A model generated the notes under the pieces. It was not told the origin of the DNA and did not search any database. It saw only the letters and a program-made list of their open reading frames with translations. A program made the translations under genes and the position numbers. From assembly GCF_021602155.1 (NCBI RefSeq), contig NZ_BQHY01000020.1:1-64000 (forward strand): a stretch of 64,000 bases of DNA, read 5' to 3'. The DNA comes from Pseudomonas parakoreensis (GTDB lineage: Bacteria > Pseudomonadota > Gammaproteobacteria > Pseudomonadales > Pseudomonadaceae). Positions 36,239 to 49,767 of this stretch are shown here, piece by piece (the stretch's first letter is position 1; the number at the start of each line of letters is the position of its first letter).

Positions 36239-36805
36239 TCAGTCCGGAATCGCTTCAGGAGCTTGCCGAGGGGCGGGCGCCGTCAGGGAAGTGATCTTGA
36301 TCAGCAGCGCCAGGTGGCCGTTGTCGAGATAGTTGAGCTGGCCGTTTTTAGTGTGGCTGTCCTGCTTCAGGCGTTCGCTGGCAGTGACCATGCCGTTGGC
36401 GTCGATCTGGTTGACCCAGAAGTCGGCGTTCACGTCGGTGAAGCGCCCGAGTTTCATTTCCAGGGTGCCTTCGATCGGGAACTGGCCGAACTGTTCCTTG
36501 CCGTCGCTGACGGCCACCTTGGTCGGCGCTTCGCCGAGGGTTTGCTGCCAGGCCTTGTGCAGCAGCACGCTGTACTCGCCGGTGGCGCTGAGTTTGTTGG
36601 CCACCTCATTCAAGGCAGGTGTGCGCTGGCTGGCATCGTCGAGGCGTTGAGCGCCGGCTGCCCAGTCTTCCGGGGCCGCGCGGCTGACAATCGCCGGTAC
36701 GGCGTTCTGCCGCACCAGAATCATTTCGACCATGTAGGTGTCATCGGCAAACGCCATCGGTGCTACGAAGCTGAGTAGCAAAGTCAGTGAGCGAAACAGG
36801 CGCAT
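36239..36805 (-). CDS. csiV: CsiV family periplasmic protein
   Basis: 188 residues. Signal peptide MRLFRSLTLLLSFVAPMAFA, cleaved after about residue 20; the mature domain starts DDTYMVEMILVRQN as in CsiV. In P. aeruginosa CsiV binds peptidoglycan and activates the lytic enzyme; its gene there lies next to mfd, as here. It lies 10 bp after mfd and 11 bp before the helicase gene, so the three are probably one transcript. The name rests on N-terminal similarity plus location. Confidence 0.78.
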   Translation of the reverse strand: MRLFRSLTLLLSFVAPMAFADDTYMVEMILVRQNAVPAIVSRAAPEDWAAGAQRLDDASQRTPALNEVANKLSATGEYSVLLHKAWQQTLGEAPTKVAVSDGKEQFGQFPIEGTLEMKLGRFTDVNADFWVNQIDANGMVTASERLKQDSHTKNGQLNYLDNGHLALLIKITSLTAPAPRQAPEAIPD

Positions 36806-36815
36806 GCGGCGTCCT

Positions 36816-40265
<3,450 letters not shown>

Positions 40266-40634
40266 GGAAGGTTGAGCTCCAGGCGTTGCGACAAAGTCGG
40301 TAATTGTAGCGGCGTCAGGTGCCGGCTGTCAGTTGCAGACTGCGTCTATCTGCGCGGTTTGCGCGAAATGTAGTGGTAACCATAAAAACGAGCACTTTTT
40401 TTACGGTTATGTAGTGCCGAAATCGACCGGTGTTACGGAGGGTTACAGACATCGTCTAACAGTCGTCGAAAAATTGACTGCGCTGAAAGCCCCGGTTTTA
40501 CTGGGCTGGCGCGAGGCGTAATTTTTTTGAACGGAATTTTGTTACCGATTGCGCGACAAGCGCGCATTGCTACAAGAGGTTCTCGGCGGCATAATGTAGC
40601 CCCTTTTTTCTGCCCCTACATGTGGAAGGTTCCC
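40266..40634. other. Divergent promoter region between mfd and gap (369 bp)
   Basis: No gene is credible here. In-frame codons upstream of gap (from 40527) code for a low-complexity, non-conserved extension. Two near-copies of ATGTAGTG occur at about 40368 and 40410, and there is a small inverted repeat GCGCG-ACAAG-CGCGC near 40555. I see no recognised operator. Confidence 0.5.
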
Positions 40635-42083
40635 GTGACTCAGAAGCCCGACCAGTGTCTTGGTGAATGGATCGACCGTGAAGCACTCGCAGAAGCGATG
40701 ATTCCGCTTATCGGTCAGCTCTACCGCAATAACAACGTGGTGAGCTCGATCTATGGCCGCAGCCTGATCAACCAGTCTGTCATCGCGATTCTCAAAGCTC
40801 ACCGCTTTGCTCGCCACCGTTCCTCCGACGATAGCGAACTCTCCGTCCACGAAACATTCCCTCTGCTTAAAGCCATGAGCGAGCTCAAGCTCGGCGCGGC
40901 TTCGGTAGACCTGGGCAAGTTGGCGTTCAAATTCCGCAGCGAAGGCAATGGCCGCAGCGCCGAGCAGTTCGTGCGTGAAGAACTGGCTGACGTGGTTGGT
41001 CAGCAAAACGCTTCGGCCCGCAAAGGCACTGACGTTGTGCTGTACGGCTTCGGTCGTATCGGCCGTCTGCTGGCGCGCATCCTGATCGAGAAAACCGGTG
41101 GTGGCGACGGTCTGCGTCTGCGTGCCATCGTCGTGCGCAAGGGCGCCGAAAACGACCTGACCAAACGCGCCAGCCTGCTGCGTCGCGATTCGGTACACGG
41201 TCCGTTCAACGGCACCATCGTCATCGACGAAGAAAACAACACCATCACCGCCAACGGTAACCTGATCCAGGTGATCTACGCGAAGAACCCGACCGAGGTG
41301 GATTACACCCAGTACGGCATCAAAGACGCGCTGCTGGTGGACAACACCGGTGTATGGCGTGACGCCGATGGCCTGGGTCAACACCTGCAATGCCCGGGTG
41401 TTGCTCGCGTTGTTCTGACCGCGCCTGGCAAAGGCAAGCTGAAGAACATCGTTCACGGTATCAACCACAACGAAATCACCGCTGACGACAAGATCGTGTC
41501 CGCCGCTTCCTGCACCACCAACGCCATCGTGCCGGTGCTGAAGGCTGTGAATGACAAGTTCGGCATCATCAACGGTCACGTCGAAACCGTTCACTCGTAC
41601 ACCAACGACCAGAACCTGATCGACAACTTCCACAAGGGTGACCGTCGTGGCCGTTCCGCCGCGCTGAACATGGTCATCACCGAGACCGGTGCTGCCACCG
41701 CTGCTGCCAAGGCCCTGCCTGAGCTGGCCGGCAAGCTGACCGGTAACGCGATCCGCGTTCCGACGCCAAACGTGTCGATGGCCATTCTCAACCTGAACCT
41801 TGAGAAAGCCGCCAGCCGTGAAGAGATGAACGAGTACCTGCGCTACATGGCGCTGCACTCCGATCTGCACAAGCAAATCGACTTCGTCAACTCGCAGGAA
41901 GTGGTGTCCACTGACTTCGTGGGTTCGCGTCACGCCGGTGTGGTCGACGCTGAAGCGACCATCGTTCAGGACAACCGCGTTGTGCTGTACGTCTGGTACG
42001 ACAACGAGTTCGGCTACAGCTGCCAGGTGGTTCGCGTGATGGAAGACATGGCCGGTGTAAACCCGCCAGCGTTCCCGCGCTAA
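40635..42083 (+). CDS. Glyceraldehyde-3-phosphate dehydrogenase, long-form GapB type
   Basis: 482 residues from a GTG start, much longer than the usual 330. A helical N-terminal extension of about 120 residues (MTQKPDQCLGEWIDREALAE...) precedes a complete GAPDH: NAD-binding VVLYGFGRIGRLLAR, catalytic Cys293 in SAASCTTNAIVP, and His in GHVETVHSYTNDQN. The start is chosen because GGAAGG lies just before GTG 40635; an ATG 15 nt upstream has no such site but would give the 487-residue form seen in databases from memory. Pseudomonads carry several gap genes; this type is thought to serve gluconeogenesis. Confidence 0.93.
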   Translation: MTQKPDQCLGEWIDREALAEAMIPLIGQLYRNNNVVSSIYGRSLINQSVIAILKAHRFARHRSSDDSELSVHETFPLLKAMSELKLGAASVDLGKLAFKFRSEGNGRSAEQFVREELADVVGQQNASARKGTDVVLYGFGRIGRLLARILIEKTGGGDGLRLRAIVVRKGAENDLTKRASLLRRDSVHGPFNGTIVIDEENNTITANGNLIQVIYAKNPTEVDYTQYGIKDALLVDNTGVWRDADGLGQHLQCPGVARVVLTAPGKGKLKNIVHGINHNEITADDKIVSAASCTTNAIVPVLKAVNDKFGIINGHVETVHSYTNDQNLIDNFHKGDRRGRSAALNMVITETGAATAAAKALPELAGKLTGNAIRVPTPNVSMAILNLNLEKAASREEMNEYLRYMALHSDLHKQIDFVNSQEVVSTDFVGSRHAGVVDAEATIVQDNRVVLYVWYDNEFGYSCQVVRVMEDMAGVNPPAFPR

Positions 42084-42098
42084 GCTTTAGCTGCAAAT

Positions 42099-42132
42099 GA
42101 AAACGCCCCGACTTAGGTCGGGGCGTTTTTTT
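42099..42132 (+). terminator. Rho-independent terminator after gap
   Basis: AAACGCCCCGAC-TTAG-GTCGGGGCGTTT stem followed by a T run. Confidence 0.93.
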
Positions 42133-42168
42133 ATGCCTGGCAGATCTCTATTGCCTGATCCGGCCTCA

Positions 42169-42258
42169 TCGCTGGCAAGCCAGCTCCCACAGGTTTCCTG
42201 GCAGGCTGCGCCATGGCATGTACGCCTCAAGACCTTGTGGGAGCTGGCTTGCCAGCGA
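42169..42258. repeat. REP pair, TCGCTGGCAAGCCAGC family
   Basis: TCGCTGGCAAGCCAGCTCCC and its complement with a 44-bp centre, between the gap terminator and the convergent MFS gene. Same arms as at 33423. Confidence 0.92.
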
Positions 42259-42265
42259 TGGCGTC

Positions 42266-43567
42266 CTATCTGGCGCCACCTGCCACAGCGGCTTGCGCAG
42301 TTCGCAGCTCATGTTTGTTCCCGCGGAACAGCACCAGCGTCGCAATCAGCCCCAGCACCGCCGCACCGCTGAGCCAGATTCCCGGCGCAGCCTTGTTGTC
42401 CAGCACGTGAATCAGGTAAGTACAGGCCGCAGGCGTAAAGCCGCCAAAGGTCGCTGTTGCCAGGCTATAGGCCAGCGAGAACCCGGTCGTGCGCACTTCC
42501 ACCGGCATGATTTCGGTCAGCGCCACCACCATCGCGCCGTTGTACGAGCCGTACAGGAACGACAGCCACAGCTCGACGATCAGCAGATGACTGAAGCTCG
42601 GGTTCGCCACCAGCCACGACAGCGCCGGGTAAGCGGTCAGGATCGCCAGAAGGGTCGCCGCCAGCAGTAGGGGTTTGCGCCCGATCTTGTCGGACACCGC
42701 GCCCATCACTGGCAGCCAGAAGAAGTTCGACAGACCGATGCACACCGTTACCAGCAGCGCGTCGAAGTCCGACAGATGCAGTTCGGCCTTGCCGAAGGTC
42801 GGGGTGTAGGCAGTGATCAGGTAGAACGAAACCGTGGTCATCACCACCAGCGCCATGCCAGCGATGACGATGCCGAAGTTCTGACCGATCGAGCGGACGA
42901 TTTCCCGCAGGGTAGGGCGATGTTTGCGCGCCTGGAATTCCGGCGTTTCTTCCAGCGAGCGACGAATCACGAAGATCACCGGAACGATCATGCAACCGAT
43001 CAGGAACGGCACGCGCCAGCCCCAGTCACCCATCTGCTCCGGGCTCAGCCAGTGGTTGAGACCCACCCCGAGCAGACCGGCAAACACCACTGCTGCTTGC
43101 TGGCTTGCCGACTGCCAACTGACGAAAAAGCCCTTGCGGCCCGGCGTGGCAATTTCCGCCAGATACACCGAAACACCGCCCAGTTCGACGCCGGCCGAGA
43201 AGCCTTGCAGCAAGCGACCGAACAGCACGATCAACGGCGCGGCGACACCCAGGGCGGCGTAACCCGGCACGCAGGCGATCAGGATCGTACCGGCGGCCAT
43301 CAGCGCAAGGGTAATGATCAGGCCCTGGCGACGACCGTGACGGTCAATGTAGGCACCAAGGAAGATCGCCCCCAACGGACGCATCAGGAAGCCTGCACCG
43401 AAAGTCGCCAGGGAAAGCATCAGGGAAGCGAAGGCGCTGTCGGCCGGGAAGAAGGTTTTGGCAATGGCCGTGGCGTAGAAGCCATAGACCATAAAGTCGA
43501 ACATCTCGAGAAAGTTACCGCTGACAACGCGAAAAATCGCTTTGCCTTTGCCCGTGGTCGAGGACAT
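42266..43567 (-). CDS. MFS transporter, metabolite:H+ symporter (MHS) family, tricarboxylate-like
   Basis: 433 residues with about twelve transmembrane helices. MFS motif A between helices 2 and 3 is [10 protein letters not shown]; the MHS hallmarks include [17 protein letters not shown] near the N-terminus and [11 protein letters not shown]. The closest resemblance is to citrate/tricarballylate proton symporters (CitA/TcuC-like), so uptake of a di- or tricarboxylate is a reasonable inference. No tcuRAB genes lie beside it, so the substrate is unproven. Its 3' end abuts a REP pair. Confidence 0.85.
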   Translation of the reverse strand: MSSTTGKGKAIFRVVSGNFLEMFDFMVYGFYATAIAKTFFPADSAFASLMLSLATFGAGFLMRPLGAIFLGAYIDRHGRRQGLIITLALMAAGTILIACVPGYAALGVAAPLIVLFGRLLQGFSAGVELGGVSVYLAEIATPGRKGFFVSWQSASQQAAVVFAGLLGVGLNHWLSPEQMGDWGWRVPFLIGCMIVPVIFVIRRSLEETPEFQARKHRPTLREIVRSIGQNFGIVIAGMALVVMTTVSFYLITAYTPTFGKAELHLSDFDALLVTVCIGLSNFFWLPVMGAVSDKIGRKPLLLAATLLAILTAYPALSWLVANPSFSHLLIVELWLSFLYGSYNGAMVVALTEIMPVEVRTTGFSLAYSLATATFGGFTPAACTYLIHVLDNKAAPGIWLSGAAVLGLIATLVLFRGNKHELRTAQAAVAGGAR

Positions 43568-43672
43568 TTTCAGTTACTCATTATGGGTTTCTTGTAACGC
43601 GTTGCATCCGATGGGGAGCGTGCGGGCCTTTGATCCATAATGGCCGGCGCGCTTTTATGGGGAGATGAAGAA

Positions 43673-44689
43673 TTGTTCACTGGACGGTGGGTTGGGCTTG
43701 TGAGTGTGCTGGTTGTCCTTGTGGCCTGTGGCAACGGTGATTCCCTGGAAAGTTTTGGTGGCCCGACCATGGGCAGCACGTATTCGATCAAGTACGTGCG
43801 ACACGCGGGTATTGCCGAGCCGGCGCAAGTTCGCCGGGAAGTGGAAGGTATCCTCGCTGACGTGGATCGACAGATGTCGACCTATCGCAGTGATTCCGAT
43901 ATCGAGCGCTTCAATGCCTTGCCGGCGAACAGCTGTCAGACTATGCCCGCCGCCGTGCTCGAATTGGTCCGAGTTGGTAAGCAACTGGCAGAGCAAAGCG
44001 AAGGTGCCTACGACTTGACCGTCGAGCCGCTGATGAATCTGTGGGGGTTCGGCCCGCAAGGGCGTGAAGAGAAAGTCCCCGACCCCGCCGTGCTGGCCGA
44101 AACCCTGCAGCGAGTCGGCTACCGCCATTTGCGTATCGACGGCGACCGCTTGTGCAAGGACGCCGCTGTCGAGGTCGATTTCAACAGCATCGCCGCCGGA
44201 TATGCCGTCGACACCATCGCCGCCAGACTCGAATCGATGGGCATCCATGACTATCTCGCCGAAGCCACCGGCGAGCTGAAGGCCAAGGGCAAGAAGCTCG
44301 ACGGCTCGGCATGGCGCATCGCGCTGGAGGCGCCGCGTGACGATCAACAGGTGGCCGAACGGATCATTCAGGTCGATGGCTACGGCGTGTCCACCTCCGG
44401 GGATTACCGCAACTATTTCCTGCAGGACGACCGGCGCTATTCCCACACCTTTGATGCGCGGAGCGGGGCGCCGGTCCTGCACAACCTGGCATCAGTCACG
44501 GTGATTCATCCTTCAGCGTTGATGGCCGATGGACTATCGACGCTGTTGCTGATTCTCGGGCCTGAACGGGCTTGGGACTATGCCGAAAAACACGACATTG
44601 GTGCATTCTTCGTGATTCGTGCCGATACAGGCTTTGTTATTCGCACCAGTGCGGCTTTCGAGCGCCTGAGTCGTGCAAAAGTTGACTGA
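43673..44689 (+). CDS. apbE: FAD:protein FMN transferase (ApbE lipoprotein)
   Basis: 338 residues. ApbE covalently attaches FMN to Thr/Ser of flavoproteins such as NqrB/C and RnfG. It has GGPTMGSTYSIKY near the N-terminus, the AVEVDFNSIAAGYAVD block and the C-terminal DARSGAP and SALMADGLSTLL motifs that bind metal and FAD. I place the start at TTG 43673: GGGGAG lies about 8 bases upstream and the product then has a short signal peptide with lipobox LVAC (Cys19). The in-frame ATG at 43640 would put charged residues before the signal. It follows the MFS gene divergently and lies alone; the target flavoprotein is not in the window. Confidence 0.88.
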   Translation: MFTGRWVGLVSVLVVLVACGNGDSLESFGGPTMGSTYSIKYVRHAGIAEPAQVRREVEGILADVDRQMSTYRSDSDIERFNALPANSCQTMPAAVLELVRVGKQLAEQSEGAYDLTVEPLMNLWGFGPQGREEKVPDPAVLAETLQRVGYRHLRIDGDRLCKDAAVEVDFNSIAAGYAVDTIAARLESMGIHDYLAEATGELKAKGKKLDGSAWRIALEAPRDDQQVAERIIQVDGYGVSTSGDYRNYFLQDDRRYSHTFDARSGAPVLHNLASVTVIHPSALMADGLSTLLLILGPERAWDYAEKHDIGAFFVIRADTGFVIRTSAAFERLSRAKVD

Positions 44690-44886
44690 AAACAGTACGA
44701 AAGCTGGCGTTGTAGTGCAGGCAAAAGTAGCCTACGACGCGACCAAGGGTTAATGTGCGCGGCGTTGACGCTTCTATAGACTGTGTCCGGGTTCTTTACT
44801 GGCCCCCAATTGTTCCTTCGCGCCGCGATTCGGCGTGATTTAGCCGCCGGTGCTGCTGGCACCGCGGCCTGTTCTGAGGAGTACGC

Positions 44887-46281
44887 ATGGCTGTCTACAA
44901 CTACGACGTGGTGGTGCTGGGTTCCGGCCCGGCGGGAGAAGGCGCGGCAATGAACGCCGCCAAAGCAGGGCGCAAGGTGGCCATGGTCGACAGTCGTCGC
45001 CAGGTCGGCGGCAACTGCACCCACCTGGGAACCATCCCGTCCAAGGCCCTGCGTCACTCGGTGCGGCAGATCATGCAGTTCAACACCAATCCGATGTTCC
45101 GGGCGATCGGCGAGCCACGCTGGTTCTCCTTCCCGGACGTGTTGAAAAGCGCTGAAAAGGTTATCTCCAAACAAGTCGCTTCGCGCACCGGCTACTACGC
45201 CCGTAACCGCGTCGACGTGTTCATCGGTACCGGCAGCTTTGCCGACGAGCAAACCATCGAAGTGGTCTGCGCCAACGGCGTGGTCGAGAAACTGGTGGCC
45301 AAGCACATCATCATCGCTACCGGTTCGCGTCCGTATCGCCCGGCGGACATCGATTTCAATCACCCGCGTATCTACGATAGCGACACCATCCTCAGCCTCG
45401 GTCACACCCCGCGCAAACTGATCGTTTACGGCGCCGGTGTGATCGGTTGCGAATACGCCTCGATCTTCAGCGGTCTGGGGGTGCTGGTCGAGCTGGTGGA
45501 CAACCGCGGTCAGTTGCTCAGCTTCCTCGACTCGGAAATTTCCCAGGCGTTGAGCTACCACTTCAGCAACAACAACATCACCGTGCGCCACAACGAAGAT
45601 TACGATCGCGTTGAAGGCGTGGACAACGGCGTGATCCTGCACCTGAAGTCCGGCAAGAAGATCAAGGCCGACGCTTTGCTCTGGTGCAACGGCCGTACCG
45701 GTAACACCGACCAGTTGGGTCTGGAAAACATCGGGGTCAAGGTCAACAGCCGTGGCCAGATCGAAGTCGACGAGGCTTACCGTACCTGCGTGCCGAACAT
45801 CTACGGCGCCGGCGACGTGATCGGCTGGCCGAGCCTGGCCAGTGCCGCCCACGACCAAGGGCGTTCGGCGGCTGGCAGCATTGTCGATAACGGTAGCTGG
45901 CGCTTTGTGAATGATGTGCCGACCGGCATCTACACCATTCCGGAGATCAGCTCGATCGGCAAGAACGAGCAGGAACTGACCCAGGCCAAAGTGCCGTACG
46001 AAGTCGGCAAGGCGTTCTTCAAGAGCATGGCGCGTGCGCAGATCGCCGGCGAGCCGCAAGGCATGCTGAAAATCCTGTTCCACCGTGAAACCCTGGAAGT
46101 GCTGGGTGTTCACTGCTTCGGTTATCAGGCGTCGGAGATTGTGCACATCGGTCAGGCGATCATGAACCAGCCGGGTGAGTTGAATACGCTGAAGTACTTC
46201 GTCAACACCACGTTCAACTACCCGACCATGGCCGAAGCCTATCGGGTAGCGGCGTACGACGGCCTCAACCGGCTTTTTTGA
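44887..46281 (+). CDS. sthA: Soluble pyridine nucleotide transhydrogenase SthA
   Basis: 464 residues. FAD flavoprotein that transfers hydride from NADPH to NAD+, balancing the pyridine nucleotide pool. N-terminal FAD-binding [13 protein letters not shown]; the disulfide position reads GGNC44THLGT49IPSKAL, with the second cysteine of dihydrolipoamide dehydrogenases replaced by Thr, which is diagnostic of SthA. NAD(P)-binding [15 protein letters not shown] and the C-terminal dimerisation domain are complete. A GAGGAGTA site precedes the ATG. Monocistronic. Confidence 0.97.
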   Translation: MAVYNYDVVVLGSGPAGEGAAMNAAKAGRKVAMVDSRRQVGGNCTHLGTIPSKALRHSVRQIMQFNTNPMFRAIGEPRWFSFPDVLKSAEKVISKQVASRTGYYARNRVDVFIGTGSFADEQTIEVVCANGVVEKLVAKHIIIATGSRPYRPADIDFNHPRIYDSDTILSLGHTPRKLIVYGAGVIGCEYASIFSGLGVLVELVDNRGQLLSFLDSEISQALSYHFSNNNITVRHNEDYDRVEGVDNGVILHLKSGKKIKADALLWCNGRTGNTDQLGLENIGVKVNSRGQIEVDEAYRTCVPNIYGAGDVIGWPSLASAAHDQGRSAAGSIVDNGSWRFVNDVPTGIYTIPEISSIGKNEQELTQAKVPYEVGKAFFKSMARAQIAGEPQGMLKILFHRETLEVLGVHCFGYQASEIVHIGQAIMNQPGELNTLKYFVNTTFNYPTMAEAYRVAAYDGLNRLF

Positions 46282-46323
46282 CGGGCTCCGGCCGGTGGCC
46301 TGAGCCGGCCGGGGAGACCGATT

Positions 46324-47046
46324 TCAGCAATTCTCGAGGGTGGCAGTGGCCAAACCGGGAAAGTCTGTAATCAGGCTGTCAACGCCGAAGTCGGCGAGTC
46401 TGCGCATCAGCGCAGGCTCGTTGACGGTCCACACCGACACATGCAGCCCCTGACGCTGCGCCTTCTGCAGGCGTTCCGGCGTACACAGCGTCCAGTTCAG
46501 CGCCAGAATCTCACAGCCATAGCTGGCGGCGACCTTCAACGGGTCGAGCCAGGCGTATTCGGCGACCAGTCCACGCGATACGTCCGGCACCAGCTCCAGC
46601 GCCGCCTTCAGCACTTCCCGCGAACTCGAAGTAATGGTGACCTTGTCCAGCAAGCCATGACGCTGGGCCATTTCGCGAATCGCCAGCACGGTGGTGGCGG
46701 CGCGGGTGCGTGAAGCGCTTTTGACTTCCAGTTGCCAGTGCTCGAAATCGCACTGCTCGAACAGTTCTTCCAGGGTCGGAATCGGGCACGGCTTGATCCA
46801 GCCCGGGCCGCCCTTGCGCGCGTCGTAGGTCACCAGTTCGGCGGCGGTGTGCTCGACCACCTTGCCGCGCCGGTCGGTGGTGCGCTTGAGGGTCGGGTCG
46901 TGGATCACCATCAGCTCGCCGTCCTTGGACAGGTGCAGATCCAGTTCGCAACGGCGTACGCCGTGCTTGAGACATTCCTGAAAACTGGTCAGGGTATTTT
47001 CCGGTGCTTCGCCCTTGGCGCCGCGGTGGCCGTAGATGAGGGTCAC
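46324..47046 (-). CDS. Glycerophosphodiester phosphodiesterase (cytoplasmic, UgpQ-like)
   Basis: 240 residues, TIM-barrel GDPD. Hydrolyses glycerophosphodiesters to glycerol-3-phosphate. Signature GHRGAKGEAPENTLTSF supplies the catalytic His and metal ligands, followed by ELDLHLSKDGELMVIHDPTL with Glu-Asp and the second His. No signal peptide, so it is cytoplasmic. It ends 43 bp after sthA (convergent) and lies 13 bp downstream of the PilZ gene, with which it is probably cotranscribed. Confidence 0.93.
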   Translation of the reverse strand: MTLIYGHRGAKGEAPENTLTSFQECLKHGVRRCELDLHLSKDGELMVIHDPTLKRTTDRRGKVVEHTAAELVTYDARKGGPGWIKPCPIPTLEELFEQCDFEHWQLEVKSASRTRAATTVLAIREMAQRHGLLDKVTITSSSREVLKAALELVPDVSRGLVAEYAWLDPLKVAASYGCEILALNWTLCTPERLQKAQRQGLHVSVWTVNEPALMRRLADFGVDSLITDFPGLATATLENC

Positions 47047-47059
47047 GGTGCTTCCTTAA

Positions 47060-47641
47060 TTAAATGCCTGATTCGTTCTGTTCACGGGCCAGGCGTCGTT
47101 CCTGGGCCTGTTTCTGCAAGATATAGCGGGCGAGCAACTGGCGTTGGGCGTCGGTCAAGTGTTCGAACTCGGTGCCGACGTCGTAGCCATCGCCCTTGCG
47201 GTCGCAATGGGTGACGCGGGCACGCAGCAGCAGGCCCAGTGCCTGCGGCATCAGCACCAGTTTCACCGACAGGTGCGCGCCCGTGGCGATCGGCGTCGGG
47301 TGCTGAAAGTCGATTCCGCCTTCGGAGAGGATCACCGGCTGCGGCTCGCCGATATGGCCGAGCACGGTCAGGGCGACCACCTGACTGAGCAGGTCGATGC
47401 GTTTGTTCTGGGATTTGAGGAACGCGGCGATGGCCCGGTCGCGCTCGCTGATCTGGCGCAACAGGTGCTGCGACTCGAATTCGCTCAGGTGCAGTTCGCT
47501 GAGCAGGTTGAACAGCGGGGAAGCATCCTGCAACACTTCCTGGCCTGCGGCTTCGGGAGCGGACAGGGGCCGAATTTCCAGTGCGATCATGTCCTCGATA
47601 CGGTAGTATTCGCGGCGATCTTCTTCATCTAATGTCGACAT
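47060..47641 (-). CDS. PilZ domain protein with helical N-terminal region
   Basis: 193 residues. The N-terminus has the basic RREYYR (RxxxR) motif of PilZ domains, then a helical segment rich in Ser/Glu (ASPLFNLLSELHLSE...), and a C-terminal beta-barrel with GYDVGTEF. The second PilZ motif reads ILSEGG: the usual Asp/Asn two residues before Ser is Ile, so c-di-GMP binding may be impaired or altered. An equivalent lies next to lolC in P. aeruginosa, from memory. Divergent from lolC. Confidence 0.8.
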   Translation of the reverse strand: MSTLDEEDRREYYRIEDMIALEIRPLSAPEAAGQEVLQDASPLFNLLSELHLSEFESQHLLRQISERDRAIAAFLKSQNKRIDLLSQVVALTVLGHIGEPQPVILSEGGIDFQHPTPIATGAHLSVKLVLMPQALGLLLRARVTHCDRKGDGYDVGTEFEHLTDAQRQLLARYILQKQAQERRLAREQNESGI

Positions 47642-47735
47642 GGCGAACCCATGGTAGCGGCGGTGGTCTGAGTGTAAAGCTGGTTATCGACCCCCGCCAC
47701 AAGGACGTTCCTTTTCCCTCCGAACAAGCCCCGAC

Positions 47736-48986
47736 ATGTTCAGACCTCTCTTCGTATTTATCGGCACGCGTTATACCCGTGCAAAGCGTCGCAATCATTT
47801 TGTGTCATTCATTTCCCTGACTTCGATGATCGGGCTCGCCCTCGGCGTGATCGTGATGATCGTGGTGCTCTCGGTGATGAACGGCTTCGATCATGAGATG
47901 CGTACCCGCGTGCTGGGCATGGTGCCCCACGCGACCCTTGAAACCGGCGAACCGATCAACGATTGGCAGAGCCTGGCCGCCAAGGTCAAGCGCAACCCGG
48001 AGGTAACGGCCGTTGCGCCGTTTACTCAGATGCAGGGTTTGCTGACCAACAACGGCCAGGTGTCCAAGGTGTTGCTCAACGCCATCGACCCCGCGCTCGA
48101 GCGCAATGTGTCGATCATCGACAACTTCATGAAGCAGGGCAAACTCGACGATTTGACGCCGGGCAGCTTCGGCATCGTCATCGGCGACAAGGCCGCGACC
48201 AAGCTCGGCGTGGGCCTGGGTGACAAAGTCACCTTCGTCGCGCCGGAGGTCAGCGTGACCCCGGCCGGGATGTTCCCGCGCATGAAGCGCTTTACCGTGG
48301 TCGGCATCTTCCATGTCGGCGCCGGTGAGCTGGACGGCTATCTGGGCGTCACCAACCTGCAGGATCTGGCGAAGATGCACCGCTGGAAGCCTGATCAGGT
48401 GCAGGGCATCCGATTGAAGTTCGATGATCTGTTCCAGGCGCCGCGCGTGGCCTGGACCATCGCCCAGCAGTTGGGCGAAGACCATTACTACGCCCGCGAC
48501 TGGACCCGTACCCATGGCAACCTGTATCAGGCAATCCGCATGGAAAAAGCCATGATCGGTCTGCTGTTGCTGCTGATCGTCGCGGTGGCTGCGTTCAACA
48601 TCATTTCCACGCTGGTGATGGTGGTGAATGACAAGAAGAGCGACATCGCCATTCTGCGTACCCTCGGCGCTACGCCGGGGACGATCATGCGTACGTTCAT
48701 GGTGCAGGGCACCGTGATCGGCGTGGTCGGTACGGCGATTGGTGCGGTGGTCGGGATCTTCGCCGCGCTCAACGTCAGCGCTGCGATTTCCGCCCTTGAA
48801 GGGCTGATCGGCCACAAGTTTCTCAACGCCGACGTGTATTTCATCGATTACCTGCCGTCGCAGGTGCAGAGCCAGGACGTGGTCATGGTCTGCGCCGCTG
48901 CGTTGGTCCTGAGTTTCCTCGCCACCCTGTATCCCGCCTGGCGTGCTGCGCGCACCCAGCCGGCGGAGGCGCTACGTTATGAGTGA
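47736..48986 (+). CDS. lolC: Lipoprotein-releasing ABC transporter permease LolC
   Basis: 416 residues. Four transmembrane helices: helix 1 at about 25-50, then a large periplasmic MacB-like domain (about 60-265), then helices 2-4 in the FtsX-like C-terminal part ([14 protein letters not shown]). LolC binds LolA and with LolDE extracts outer-membrane lipoproteins from the inner membrane. The N-terminus ([20 protein letters not shown]) is nearly identical to that of LolE 2.1 kb downstream. It overlaps lolD by 8 nt. Confidence 0.95.
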   Translation: MFRPLFVFIGTRYTRAKRRNHFVSFISLTSMIGLALGVIVMIVVLSVMNGFDHEMRTRVLGMVPHATLETGEPINDWQSLAAKVKRNPEVTAVAPFTQMQGLLTNNGQVSKVLLNAIDPALERNVSIIDNFMKQGKLDDLTPGSFGIVIGDKAATKLGVGLGDKVTFVAPEVSVTPAGMFPRMKRFTVVGIFHVGAGELDGYLGVTNLQDLAKMHRWKPDQVQGIRLKFDDLFQAPRVAWTIAQQLGEDHYYARDWTRTHGNLYQAIRMEKAMIGLLLLLIVAVAAFNIISTLVMVVNDKKSDIAILRTLGATPGTIMRTFMVQGTVIGVVGTAIGAVVGIFAALNVSAAISALEGLIGHKFLNADVYFIDYLPSQVQSQDVVMVCAAALVLSFLATLYPAWRAARTQPAEALRYE

Positions 48987-49680
48987 GTCGGGCATGAGTG
49001 ATAAAGCAATCTTGAGTTGCCGCAACCTGGGCAAATCCTACGAGGAAGGCCCGGAGTCGGTGCAAGTGTTGGCCGGTCTGCAATTGGAGTTGCACCCGGG
49101 CGAGCGTGTGGCGATCGTCGGCAAATCCGGTTCGGGCAAAAGTACCTTGCTCAACCTGCTGGGCGGTCTCGACACCCCAACCGAGGGCAGCGTCTGGCTT
49201 GACGGCGAAGAACTGTCAGCGCTGAGCGAAAAGAAGCGTGGCCTGCTGCGTAACCGTGCCCTCGGGTTCGTGTACCAGTTCCACCACTTGCTGCCGGAAT
49301 TCACCGCACTGGAAAACGTCTGCATGCCGTTGCTGATCGGCAAGACCGCGATCCCGCAAGCACGTCAGCGTGCTACCGCGTTGCTGGAGCGTGTCGGTCT
49401 GGGCCATCGTCTGGAGCACAAACCGGCCGAGCTTTCCGGTGGCGAGCGCCAGCGTGTGGCCATCGCCCGTGCGCTGGTGAACAATCCGGGCCTGGTGATG
49501 CTCGACGAGCCGACCGGCAACCTCGATTCGCACACCGCCGAAGGCATTCAGGACTTGATGCTGGAACTCAGCACTTCGATGCGCACGGCGTTCCTGGTGG
49601 TGACTCACGACATGAACCTGGCCCGCCAGATGGACCGCGTCCTGCAACTGCAGGAAGGCTGCCTGACTCCAATCGCTTAA
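48979..49680 (+). CDS. lolD: Lipoprotein-releasing ABC transporter ATPase LolD
   Basis: 233 residues. Walker [18 protein letters not shown] signature, Walker [12 protein letters not shown] and H-loop His in VVTHDMN; it belongs to the o228/MacB family. Start at ATG 48979, which overlaps the lolC stop and is preceded by GGAGG; a second ATG five codons later (MSDKAIL) matches the 228-residue form of other species and cannot be excluded. Powers LolCDE. Confidence 0.95.
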   Translation: MSESGMSDKAILSCRNLGKSYEEGPESVQVLAGLQLELHPGERVAIVGKSGSGKSTLLNLLGGLDTPTEGSVWLDGEELSALSEKKRGLLRNRALGFVYQFHHLLPEFTALENVCMPLLIGKTAIPQARQRATALLERVGLGHRLEHKPAELSGGERQRVAIARALVNNPGLVMLDEPTGNLDSHTAEGIQDLMLELSTSMRTAFLVVTHDMNLARQMDRVLQLQEGCLTPIA

Positions 49681-49708
49681 GAGCTACTGCGCTCGGAAAT
49701 ACTGCGTT

Positions 49709-49767
49709 AAAAACAGGCTCGGAATGCTCATTTGCAGCCAGTAGACTCCGCTTCCTCGCCTGTTTTT
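49709..49767. repeat. Long inverted repeat between lolD and lolE
   Basis: AAAAACAGGC (49709-49718) pairs with GCCTGTTTTT (49758-49767), followed inwards by a CGGAAT...CTTCC imperfect pair. The whole 49681-49800 segment resembles a CTCGGAATGCTCATTT repeat I have seen in many Pseudomonas intergenic regions. It splits lolD from lolE by 169 bp. Confidence 0.7.

Noticed and set aside
40360-40420. HexR-like sites (TGTAGT copies) before gap
   Set aside because: Only half-sites; the second half (ACTACA) is missing in both, so no HexR operator can be claimed.
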